The notes beneath the pieces are model-generated. The model worked only from the letters and a program-made list of their open reading frames with translations, made no database searches and had not been told where the DNA came from. This document shows, piece after piece, positions 54,053 to 64,000 of a stretch of 64,000 nucleotides of DNA. The stretch covers positions 1,617,971,711-1,618,035,710 of the forward strand of contig OY856409.1 of the NCBI GenBank assembly GCA_963693085.1, read 5' to 3'. The position numbers were made by a program, and so were the translations under genes. The stretch is from Alisma plantago-aquatica. Lineage: Eukaryota > Streptophyta > Magnoliopsida > Alismatales > Alismataceae. The stretch's first letter is position 1. The number at the start of each line of letters is the position of its first letter.

Positions 54053-54064
54053 CTATAAATATAA
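54053..54064 (+). promoter_or_regulatory. candidate internal TATA box of element B
   Basis: CTATAAATATAA, sharing CTATAAATA with the LTR boxes of both elements, and like them preceded by the motif array. A pyrimidine-rich stretch follows. It could drive a separate transcript for ORF2/ORF3, about 800 bp upstream of ORF2. Confidence 0.5.
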
Positions 54065-54469
54065 CCCACCCATCATTTTCTTTCCCTAGATTCTTGATTT
54101 CTCTAAACCCTCGCGTGAACCCTGTTCCATTTTGTTTCTCTGCTCCTGACTCCTGTTCATTCTACGACCATCGCCGACGTCGCTGCCGATGCCACCCTAT
54201 ATCCACACCCCTTCGCGACTTCATCTCTGTCATTATCTCCGTTTGTCGCTTCATTGCCATCATTGTCACCTTCACCCGCTGCACCGTCATCTTCTTCATC
54301 CGTAGTAGCAAGGTAGAATCAGCCAAAGTTGTCCATTCTAATGCTAACGATGAGTTCTTCCTTCATCGGTGTCATCTTCGCCACTGACGCGTGCGCTGTC
54401 GCCGTCGTCTGCTGCTTCCTCTCATTTCCAACCTTCCAGACGCTTCGCCTTCCTAACGATCACGGATCA

Positions 54470-54822
54470 AATAGTCCTGAAACTATTTGAGATCGGGACC
54501 GTTTGGACCCAAATGGTCTTAAAACCATTTGGTGCCAAACGGTCCTAAAACCATTTGAGCTCGGGACCGATTGGACCCCAACAGTCTTAAAACCATTTGG
54601 TGCCAAACGGTCCTGAAACCATTTGAGCTCGGGGCCGTTTGAACCCAAACGGTCCTGAAACCGTTTGAGTTCGGGACCGTTTGGACCCAAACAGTCCTAA
54701 AATTGTTTGGTGCCAAATGGTCCTAAAATCGTTTGAGCTTGGGACCATTTGGACCCAAACGGTTCTAAAACCATTTAGACCCAAATGATCTTCAAACCGT
54801 TTAAACCCAAACGGTTTTCACC
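54470..54822. repeat. element B internal motif array, block 2
   Basis: Higher-order repeats of roughly 60-70 bp, each built from ACCGTTTGGACCCAAACGGT plus TTTGAGCTCGGGACC. Ends about 60 bp before the ORF2 start. Confidence 0.88.
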
Positions 54823-54881
54823 TTCACAATTTCTTCTATTCAAACCAATTTTAACTTCAAGATTCATTGTCAACTTTCAAA

Positions 54882-57698
54882 ATGGCATCACCTGCAAAGG
54901 AGATCACCACCTGGACTACAAAATAGTTGATGGCGTGCAGAACTAAGCTCCTGCGCATCATCGACTCATGTGAAAAGATGGGAAAAACTCCAGCTGACCT
55001 ACCCATGGTCATCCAAGACCTCGAACAAATCAACCAACTCTTAGCAGTCGATCATGTGGAAGAGGTCGAAGATATCTCCTCATCCGATGATGCCTCGGAA
55101 TATGAGCCAACTCCAGAGCAGGAATCCCCATCCACAAAAACAAAAGGGAAATGGAAGACCCGGGAAGCTATAAAAGAACAACCAACAAAGAAACGAGCAA
55201 GGAAGCAGGTACATCCCTCCACTGCAAGGGAATAAACCCTGGCGGGATATGTTCCATCAACCAATGCCGCTCCTGCCACCACCGTTGCCCTTGCTTTCAC
55301 CACCATCACCACCACAGCACCACGACCAGCAAATCTTTTCATCCACACCCTGCCATCTATCGATAAGACCCTAAAGCCAACAAAGTATGTTTTCTCCAAT
55401 GTACTACTAAAGATGGGGATATATGACAGAATCCTCACTCTGCTCGATAACGCCAACCTTTCAAGACTCTGCTTTATCCCTAAGATTTCTTATGTTGAGC
55501 CTACAACTGAATTCTTCACATATCTCAATAAAGAAGTTGTGGACATTACAGATAGATCAAGGGACGAAGGTGACCATAGGTTGGTCACCAAACTCTTTGT
55601 CAATAAGGTTGTCATAACAGAAAACCTACTGAATGAAATATTTATAGACAACCAGGAGCAGCTGAAGAAGGCCAAAGCCATAGGAATAGAAAGCTCCAAG
55701 TTCAACAAGCATATCTTCTGGAAATCCCTGACAGGGATCCCGACCTATGAGGCAAAAACCTAAAAGACCTCTGATATTGAATCTGGCATGGTGCGCACAT
55801 TGCACAAAATTCTTACAGGTGCACTTTTCCCCAGGACAGAGGGTGGAAATGTTAGCATTTCCGATCTTTTCATCCTCTGGTCCATTCTAAAAGGGCAGTC
55901 GGTCAACATTTAACGACAATTGATACACAAGCACATAGATTATGCCCTCGGGAAAGAAATATTTATGGGAGGTCACATAACATCCATCCTAAAATATCTC
56001 AACATGGACAGACTGCTCCCCAGGTGCACAAAGATCAAGGGTGACATCCTTACCAATGAGCATACCTTAAAAAACTCATACATCATCAAAGAAAAGGATG
56101 CAAAGCTGCACTATATCTTTTGCCCTGTATTAAAATCCTCAAGGACTCTGCTACCACTTCCGGAGCTTGCAGACTACGAAAAGGAAAAGCTTCTCTTCAC
56201 CGTCGAGGAGCTTGCAATCCTCCTAGCTTCAGTCAAAATATAAGAAAAGAAATCCAAAGTGGGACAGACAGAGCACAACATCACTGCCCCGACAGCAAGA
56301 ATAACAAAAATACTAGTGTGACGACCATCGAAAGGGCATTTGTAGACACAATAGTTGTCGGGAATGCCGACATCAAAACCAAATCCAGAGGTAGAACCCC
56401 CCTCCCCGAAGAAAATATCATCACCTCATCACTAGACTCCTTCATCATGAGTCTAAATGTTGAACTTACCTCCACCACCACCCCCACCATGCTACCATCC
56501 TCCACTATTCCACAATCCACAACTCTCCCATCATTATCCACAATGATGTCCACAAAATTTCCTTTCTCTGCAACCACACCACCACCTGCATCTTCCGCTA
56601 CACCCTTTTCTCTTCGGGCATCCCATTCCCCACTTCATTGCCCAACTTCACCTCCTTCACCTCCACCTCCACCGCTTTTCCCTTGACATTCTCAGTTCCA
56701 CACTTCTCTCCCAGAATGTCACCACCCTTCCCATCCGCCACCCTGACACTGCTGGTGACTCCATCTACAGTCACCATGCAGTTTGAGGGACCATCCACAA
56801 TGTCTTTTTCACAAGGCACTACCGCCCTTCCACCCCGACCCCAACCACCACACCCATCCATAACTGGCATCCCTTTTACAAATGTTGGTGAGGAATTCAG
56901 ACGTCAATTTGACGCCATCCGAAACCTCCTCACCAACCCTTCTAACATAATGCAATATATTTTCTCTTATGTGCAGGACTTACTAAATAGGTCGCCAAGA
57001 TCGATGAGTAAAACCATGCCTTACCGGGCATCCTCTCAAGTATCCACCAACGGTAGGAAGCAGTGGCCATGCAAGTCGAACACATCGACGACCGCCTACA
57101 CCAACTGCCACAGTTGGTTCTTGAGGTAAAAAGCCAGCAAGCAGCATTGGCTCAGCAAGTTGACAGGATCTCTGCCTAGACTCGACCTCTGCCTGAGACC
57201 CTGTACGAGCTTAAGCAACAACAAATTGCTTTTAGCATATGCTTGGATGACATCAACAACACCCTTGCACAGCTCCATAGCTGCCAAGAGGAGTCATCAA
57301 ATAATGAAATCAACAAATTACGAGCTCAGGTGACAGATCTTACTACATGACTCCTCTCCTCTGAGATTAGATATTCAGATCTTACAGAAACCCACAACAC
57401 ACTGCTTGAAACACGTGAGCATGTGCAAGTGGCTTTCGACGAACTACAAGACCTTCACCGGCAGTGCAAGAAGACTTCAATGACAAAAACAAAAGATAAA
57501 CTGGAAGACGATGACGAAGAAGAAGAAGACAAAGATGAAGAAGTTTCTGACTCCTCTGCTAACTCAAACAATGATACTTCCTCTTCAGATGACAAACCTG
57601 ATGACCTAGGACATGCTGGGGAGGGAACCAGCCGAGGAGCAGAACCTTCAAAGAAAGCAGATGACAAAGACCACCATGAAGGTGGAAATGATCCCTAA
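54882..57698 (+). pseudogene. element B ORF2: plant-transposon-protein-like domain, Pro-rich, coiled coil, acidic tail
   Basis: The Met at 54882 opens a frame with stops at 54924, 55233, 55761, 55911 and 56241. Two frame changes (near 56230 and 56640) and a return to the first frame near 57120 follow. Order: acidic/basic N-terminus with KKRARK, a possible nuclear localisation signal (55190); plant-transposon-protein-like domain (55370-56240); Ser/Thr/Pro-rich linker (56400-56870); predicted coiled coil (57120-57480, ALAQQVDRI, INKLRAQVTDL); strongly acidic tail (EDDDEEEEDKDEE). It ends with TAA at 57696-57698. Many Athila elements carry a third ORF at this place. Function unknown; no signal peptide or membrane span is seen, so an envelope role is not supported. 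Confidence 0.72.
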
Positions 57699-59838
57699 TC
57701 CCATGATCACAATGAGAATGTTAACATGTCATATGGGGATCAATTCCTTGACTAGTCAGCCATGGGATCTCTGGGGGAAATCGTCAAAGAAGCAGCCTTT
57801 GTTGTGTTCCAGCAATGTATATTGGGAACTAGCACAAGTCAACCAACAACAAACCTTCCACAACACTCCATACTGGAGCAATCTTCACCTTTTCCCCTAG
57901 ACCATGAAGAGGTAGACAGAGTGAGTCTAGACATAGATATTGGACTCGACTCTGATTTTGAATCAGAGAAAGATGAAGATCTGCAACATTATATGGATGA
58001 CTTAGAGCAGACTTCTCTTCCACCTTTGTAAGAGCTTCCCCCACCACCACCTCTACCTAAGATGATGCACGACCTAGACATCGAGGTGATATCTACCCTA
58101 GATGTCTAGGATATCTTCATCCTGAACACTATCATAGATGATGCCAAAGAGGGGGGGGGGACATCATCTACACAAATATAAAAACTAAGTGTAAGTTGAC
58201 ACACGAAGACTTCCACACCATCCTTCGACCACAATCAATCGTGAAGATGGCAATCTGCCGTGTCCTTCGTGCCAACTCTATCGAAATATATAGAAGCTCA
58301 AAGCGACCACATCTAGTTTTCAACACCTCACTAGCTCTGGCTATGAGCCTATTATACAAAGACTTACACAATAAGTTTATAGAGCGGCTATGCATTGGGA
58401 TCGCTCGAAATGTGCGATATCTCATGGTCCCCTTTCAAGTTTCCGACCACTGGCTACTCATGATCATTGACACCATGGCCCATGATGCCAAGGTGTACAA
58501 CTTTTGTGCCAGTGAACTAAAGGCCAGAACAATCAACTTTGCTGGAGAAGAACCCGGAGAAGCAAGATGCATCCCCTTCCGGCTTCTCAAACTAATTTGG
58601 TCTGCCTACCCTTATCTCAAGAATGGTTGGAACCAAACTTGGTTCCAAATCATCGCTCCACCAGTCCAAACCACTGACGGATCCGTGGATTGCACTTTCT
58701 GTACTATATGCCACATACAAGCACTTAATCAACAAACACCCTTCACCAAGCTAGCCACAGAAGATTTTCACTCGCTATGAGGGTGTTACGCCATGGAGCT
58801 CATATGTGACATAAGGTTATTCAAGGACCCAACTATGGCGCCAGACGACGTCCCTCGCTATCTTTTCTCGGCCATCCAACGTCCACAAAGATGACCTTTC
58901 TGACAAACATTAACAGAGTTGGAGAAAGAACAACAAGCTGGCACGGTCCCTGAAAAAAGACAATGGGACCCTTACACTTTTAATTTGGTGGAAGACACAG
59001 AGGACATTGACTTGATAACAGGGGCCACCATCAACAGACCTTCCATATAAATGGTGCCCCTACCTGCCATAGAACTGGCATTTCCTAACTTCGACCTTGC
59101 AGCTTGCAAGAGTCTTTTTGAAAATGAACTATGACTCATCATTTCTAGGCTATATGCCGAGAAAGATGAGCTCATTTTTTAGTTGGAGATATTCTAGTCA
59201 TGGCAGATACCCTCTGTGAAACTGTACAATTACAAGGATTTCTATTCGTGAGCCTGATGACTGCTTATCAATATCTCCTCGGACGGAACCATCCTACGGT
59301 TTACATGGCGTCAGCTTACATGAAGGATGACCTACTAAAGTTAAAGAACTTTGGAACCACAGAGGCGCTTATCTCTTGCCTCCAACATACAACTCTGAAG
59401 TTCATTATGTTTCCTTTCCTTCACTTATAGCACTGGATGTTACTGGCGACAAACCTTCCTGAAGGAACAACAATCATCTATAACAGTTCCAATAGCCAAT
59501 TTGATCCTAACCAGAACCAGTATGTTGTGACAGCTAACACACCCACGGAGGAGGTGGCAAAGGAATGTGCTAACAAACTACACGATCTTTTAAGCAAGCA
59601 CACAAGGGTGTACGATAAAGAACACTTTCATCGCCCATCCTTCAACCACAGATGCCCCCAGCAGCTCCGAGAATCAAACGACTGCGATTTGCACATCCTC
59701 TACTGGATGTACACCCTCGCTATTCTTGGAAGACCAGTAGAGGACATGACGGACATGGATTACCATGCTCTATGTGGAAAGTTCGCAGCTAATATTCTCC
59801 GAACGCATGGAGCTAACAAAGGACTAACAGAAGCCTAA
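57699..59838 (+). pseudogene. element B ORF3: two tandem C48 (Ulp1)-like protease domains
   Basis: The frame used from 57699 (with a likely start at 57762) has an acidic region, then changes at a run of ten G (58151-58160). Domain 1 (58160-58800): SDHWLLMIID with His at 58448-58450, VYNF with Asn where Asp is usual, PPVQ, and VDCTFC with Cys at 58691-58693. Domain 2 (59200-59838): a stop at 59428-59430, then HW with His at 59431-59433, YNSSNS with Asn at 59482-59484, CPQQ, and NDCD with Cys at 59683-59685. Order and spacing fit Ulp1-type peptidases; element A has one such domain. Ulp1-like proteases are known as passengers of Mutator-like DNA transposons in plants. Assignment is by motif only. 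Confidence 0.65.
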
Positions 59839-61062
59839 TGCCCTTGTCCATGTACTTATCAACCTATCACTTTGACACTCTGAGGACAGAGTGAGTGATA
59901 AGTTAGGGGGAGGTACACTGAACAAGGGTGGGGTATCATTTTTCAACCCTTCTCCCTTTGCTCTTTTTATTCACTCCTATTTTTCTATGCATTGTTTTTT
60001 TATCTTTCTTTTCACATTTAGATTTTTTCAGTAATTTCTTTGATAGAATAATTCTTGTACATAAGTATAACATCACTCTCGGAAAAGGTCACCCCCAGCT
60101 AAATTTAGAATCGAAGTAGTCCTCAAAAAGCAATAACAGAAAAAACATTTCGGCATGTAATGGAGAATTAATAAATCACTTTCACACTCGATTTCCATGA
60201 TTTTGCTTCAACTCTGCTCCGGACTCTCCACAAGTTAACATCATAGCCGAAGCCAGCCAAAATTCTCTCAAGGACGGGAGGGAACTAGGCGAAATCAAAA
60301 TCAAGGAACCTCGCAAGTGGACCACCAAGTTCAAAACCGAAATAAGTGCATGTCAGGAGACTCCAAGAACAATTTTCTTCTTTTCAAAAGAGGCATGGAA
60401 GCCCAAACAAAATCCCTAAATATCCAACTCCTAAGCCTGTGAGTATAAGAATAAAACCTAGAGTGTTGAATAAAAACATGAGATTTGTGCCACACCTAAT
60501 GACCTATATGAAGGACCAATGAAGGTCTCACCTGGCTAGTACATTTAGTTGCCCTCACAAAGGCAGATGTGTTGCACATGGTAATGAGATCCTAAGGTCT
60601 CTGAATATATGAAAAAGCTGATAAAGGACTCACCCGGCTGATACATTTAGCTGCCCTCACAAAGGCAGATGTGTCGCGCCCGGTAATGAGATCCTAAAAG
60701 TTTAGATAAACCCTCCCCCACTAAAAGGGGGAGTTACACATCATCTTTTAGCCAACCCTCATGCCTGTCGTAGTTTCCAATAGGTTTTTCAAAGAAGTAT
60801 AAAACTGATTGGAGTTGAAAACATGCACAGAATGCGATCGAGGAAAAGGTGGTCCCAATGCGAGCTACGCGATATAGAAGAAATCTGAGAGCCACACAAC
60901 TCCCAATCCCTGAAAGAGTTAGTGCGAGTAGAACCCCGATAAAACTCTAAGAGATCTCTGGTTTAGAATTGAAGCAATAGTATGGAAATCTTCACTAAAT
61001 AAAATTGCCTTGCCACTACATGCCTTAGCTCTATCTAGATTGAGGACAGGCTAGACTCTAAG
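59839..61062 (+). other. element B non-coding region between ORF3 and 3' LTR
   Basis: No conserved frame. Contains a purine tract-like site at 59901-59913 (AGTTAGGGGGAGG) and a ~102 bp tandem duplication (60521-60720). Confidence 0.65.
60521..60720 (+). repeat. tandem duplication, unit about 102 bp
   Basis: Two units (from 60521 and 60623) share CTCACC(T/C)GGCT, ACATTTAG(T/C)TGCCCTCAC and GGTAATGAGATCCTAA. Each contains a small stem (TGCC, loop CTCACAAA, GGCA). Confidence 0.8.
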
Positions 61063-61071
61063 TTAGGGGGG
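61063..61071 (+). other. polypurine tract of element B
   Basis: TTAGGGGGG ends directly at the LTR start. GATTGAGGACAGGC lies about 25 nt upstream. Confidence 0.85.
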
Positions 61072-63070
61072 TGATAACCTCCCATTTTGTGATGTTATCT
61101 TACTAGTTTTCCTCATTTTTCCATACTCTTTCTTAGTTAAATTAGATAGAATGTTTAACTTTCCACCTTTTTGTAAATATACCATTAGATTAACTTCTCC
61201 TTTTCACTTCTTACAGAAAAGCACACAAAAAAATTACAAAAACCCCAAACGGTCGCAAGACCAAATGGAAACCAAATGGTCACAATACTAAATGGAGATC
61301 AAATGGTCCCATGACCGAATAAAGATCAAACGGTCCCAAGACCGTGTGAAGCCAAATGGTCCCGAGACCGTATGAAGCCAAACGGTCCCAAGACCGAATA
61401 GATATCAACTGGTTTCGAGACCGTATGAAGCAACATGGTCCCAAGACCGAATAAAGGTCCAATGGTCCTGAGACCGTGTGAAGCCAAACGGTCCCGAGAC
61501 CGTATGAAGCCAAACGGTCCCAAGACCAAATGGAGATCAACCGGTGCTGAGACCGTATGAAGCCACATGGTCTCAAGACCGAATAAAGGTCAAACGGTCC
61601 CGAGACCGTATGAAGCCAAATGGTCCCAAGACCGAATGGAGATCAACCGGTCCCGAGACTGTATGAAGCCACTTGACCCCAAGATCAAATGAAAGAAAAC
61701 AGTTTTAGACCGAGATGACTCAAATGGTCTCCAGACCGAGAGAGTCCAAACGGTTTCCAAACCATGTGAAAATCCAAAAGGTCTCCAAGACCATTTGGAC
61801 CCACATACCCCAAACCATTTAAGGCTTGCTCAAAATCCTATAAATAGAACCCAAAGGGGTCCTCACAGATAATCAAGTTTTAGACGTCCAAAGACTGCCT
61901 CTATTGTTCCAGAGCCATTCCATCCTTCACCCACTACCTTGAGGTTGCCGGTCTGAGATCCATACTCCATCGCCAAGCTACTTTCTCTCTCATCGACAAA
62001 GAAGGTGGGAAGAGGAGGATTCATCATCAAGCAAGCTACGAAGTGTGAATATCGTTGCTCTCTCTCCTCCAAGGAGTCGACCTTCCTCCCTCCTATGTGG
62101 AGATGATGCTCTCTCTCTCTCTTCCCGCCTCCTTCTTTGTTCTTTCCATGAGCGAGTAGTCTCATACACTAGGGTGTGTGGAGTATCCCTATTACCCATG
62201 TTTTCATTTCATACATTGTAGTTCTTCAGTTTGCAATAGAAAAACACTATCTTTCCAGTTCAACATCAATCGTTTAATGAATGGTAGTTGCTTGATCACC
62301 AACTTGTGTTATCTATTATCTGTTAGTGGAAATTGTCTATGTTTGTACTTCTAGATTCGAATATCGACTGTTTGTTGGTTCCAAATCGTATGTAGTCACC
62401 GTATGTTTGGTTCGGTATCTAGGAGTATTTCTCAAGGAGTGGAGTAAACTCACCTCCATTGTTATACTTTCATTCTATGAAATGGAATCAATTGACGTAT
62501 GAAAGTACAACCTTGATAGGTCGAGGAACACACTTTGTGAGGGGAGTGATGTAAAGTGAATGACCATTCGTCTGGGGATGGTTAGAATTGCAACACTTCC
62601 ACATTTCTCGTACTTAGTTATCCTAAAGGAAGCTAAGTCTACAAAGATACTAACTGTTTGGACTCATTCCTTTGCAAGCCAAGTTATTGCGATGTGTGTT
62701 TTGATCCATGTGTAGTGGTGGTGAAAGCCAATCACATCCTAGTGGTTTCTTAACATTGTTTACAACCTTAAATTTACTTTCTTTCTTTTACTTTACTTGC
62801 ACTTAGTTTAAACAACCAAACCAACTCTTTGATCTAAATACTGACTGTTAAGGAGTTAAATGAAATTCTAATGTTTTCTATCTTGTTGATCTTAACAAGA
62901 CCGTTGTCATGTGGATTCGACCCTTAAATATACTATGATAAGACTTCCACATATCCTAGCATATGTGGGTGGAGTTTTTAATCTAGTATAAGCAAGGCTA
63001 AACCTAAAGACTTACTATCTTTAGGATTTTTAATGGTGCATAAAATTCCATGCCAGTGGAAGCTCCATCA
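61072..63070 (+). repeat. element B 3' LTR (1999 bp)
   Basis: Starts TGATAACCTCCC, ends CTCCATCA and is followed by TGGAC, the right half of the target-site duplication. Its motif array spans about 61245-61815. The array is not strictly collinear with that of the 5' LTR. Confidence 0.93.
61838..61847 (+). promoter_or_regulatory. TATA box of element B 3' LTR
   Basis: CTATAAATAG, same place and context as in the 5' LTR. Confidence 0.7.
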
Positions 63071-64000
63071 TGGACCATCTCATGAAGAACATTAGGAGAG
63101 AGAAAATCGCTATCAATGCATGATCAAATTAGGTGGATTACCAACATCAAACTGAAAACCTCAAGGAGTGAGGTACATCAAAGGAAACATCATCCAAAAC
63201 CCCAGAATCCAATCACTAACATAAGGGAAAGTGAACCCTAAATCAAGGAGGAAAGAACCAACTTTTCAAAGAATAACATACATCCAAACCTTCCATCACC
63301 AAAAGAGAGAATTTGAACCATAATTATGATGAGAAACTAATGTTTAAATGTGTGAATGTGAAACTAGCACTTCCACCATTCATAGTAATTTGGGTACAAG
63401 ATTAGGATCAATGAAAAAGAGCTAATCTAAGCAAGATTACTACATAATCATAAAACCTAAAACAAGGTATCATCATCTAGCATCTTATAATCATGTTTTG
63501 GAGATAAGATAAACTTGCATGCAAGATTAAAGGTGCAACAATAGTAGAGGAAAGAGTTATATAACCCGCCTTGAGGTGAAGCTCAACTCCCAATTGACGT
63601 AGCTCCAAGAGAGAGAATAAATGCCAATCATGGATCAACTCCATGGTCAATAAAGATAACATCAAGAGAAGAAGAACAAGCCAAGATCAAAAGGTGAACA
63701 AAGAAGAGAGGGTACAAACCTTAGGCCGAAAAGAAAGGGGAAAGAGGAGATGTCCAATTCACATAGGTACTACCATCGAAAACCATGGATTAGACCTCCA
63801 TCAGAGAGAAGTTCCTCAAGAAGACCACAATGGAGAACCATGGTTTGGTAAATGGGTAAAAGAGAGGGTAGGCTTTCAAGAAAAATGAGATCAAAAAGGA
63901 CAAACCACTTATTGAGCATAAGGATCACCAAAGGTACAACAAAGAAAGATGCTCCAACCCTAGATCACCACATACAAGGGTTCAGACACCTTGCTCTAAG
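63071..64000. other. right flank of element B, non-coding
   Basis: Begins with the TGGAC duplication and continues the repeat R host sequence interrupted at 45724. Contains AGGAGAGAGAAAAT near 63091, like the start of repeat R at 45111. No gene seen; an 81-codon frame at 63643-63888 has no recognisable domain. Confidence 0.6.

Larger units (their letters stand above)
53639..54881 (+). other. element B spacer between pol and ORF2
   Basis: Non-coding. Contains two blocks of the CCAAACGGT motif (53871-54020 and 54470-54822), a TATA box between them and a C/T-rich leader-like stretch (54090-54300). A 98-codon frame at 54094-54387 shows no domain. Confidence 0.7.
45725..63070 (+). mobile_element. 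Athila-like gypsy element B, complete, with target-site duplication
   Basis: A 17,346 bp element bounded by LTRs 45725-47701 and 61072-63070 and by the 5-bp duplication TGGAC (45720-45724 and 63071-63075). The order is LTR, primer site, gag, protease, RT, RNase H, integrase, spacer with array and TATA box, ORF2, ORF3, non-coding, purine tract, LTR. Protease before RT and integrase last makes it Ty3/gypsy; the NLGAS protease, FMDDFSVY RT and tRNA-Asp-type primer site point to the Athila lineage. It is longer than typical 10-12 kb Athila copies because of the accessory part. Every ORF is broken. Confidence 0.93.

Noticed and set aside
54094..54387. 98-codon frame in the element B spacer as a captured host gene
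   Set aside because: Composition is simple (C/T-rich leader), no domain is seen, and there is no matching frame in element A.
54882..57698. ORF2 of element B as an envelope protein
   Set aside because: No signal peptide, furin-like site or membrane span is visible; the domain resembles the plant transposon protein type and carries basic and acidic tracts.

Overview
The window is plant nuclear DNA made almost entirely of transposable elements; I found no host protein gene, rRNA or tRNA gene. The evidence for a plant is a Ty1/copia pol with plant-type motifs, two Athila-like Ty3/gypsy elements, a non-autonomous Helitron and chains of small inverted-repeat elements in TA-rich microsatellites. 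The species cannot be told from the sequence; the nested layout suggests a seed plant with a large, repeat-rich genome.

Layout. 1-4993: 3' part of a copia element (protease to RNase H, then a long LTR). 4994-11745: AT-rich DNA holding a diverged tandem repeat with a unit of about 2.6 kb. 11746-16420: Helitron on the minus strand with a textbook 3' end (hairpin plus CTAG) and up to three 5'-end modules. 12663-20156 and 20157-27638: a near-perfect 7.5 kb tandem duplication that takes in most of the Helitron and a six-unit array of ~400 bp elements with terminal inverted repeats. 27639-31555: AT-rich DNA whose last 1.6 kb is inverted-repeated at 41110-42650. 31556-39711: 5'-truncated gypsy element A (repeat array, two decayed accessory ORFs, 3' LTR). 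39712-40690: a repeat shared with 45112-45724. 43884-45063: reverse copy of the copia LTR. 45725-63070: complete 17.3 kb Athila-like element B with a TGGAC target-site duplication. 63071-64000: right flank of element B.

The most interesting material is elements A and B together. Both carry, downstream of the pol position, (i) a spacer with a short repeat motif that is also present in the same element's LTR, (ii) a long ORF with a plant-transposon-protein-like domain, (iii) an ORF with one (A) or two (B) Ulp1/C48-like cysteine-protease domains whose Asp position reads Asn, and (iv) two polypurine-tract-like sites about 0.9-1.2 kb apart. In B the repeat motif lies upstream of a CTATAAATA box both in the LTR and in the internal spacer, which suggests a second, internal promoter for the accessory genes. 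All the coding regions are broken by stops and frameshifts, many of them explainable as C-to-T decay, so these are silenced relics.
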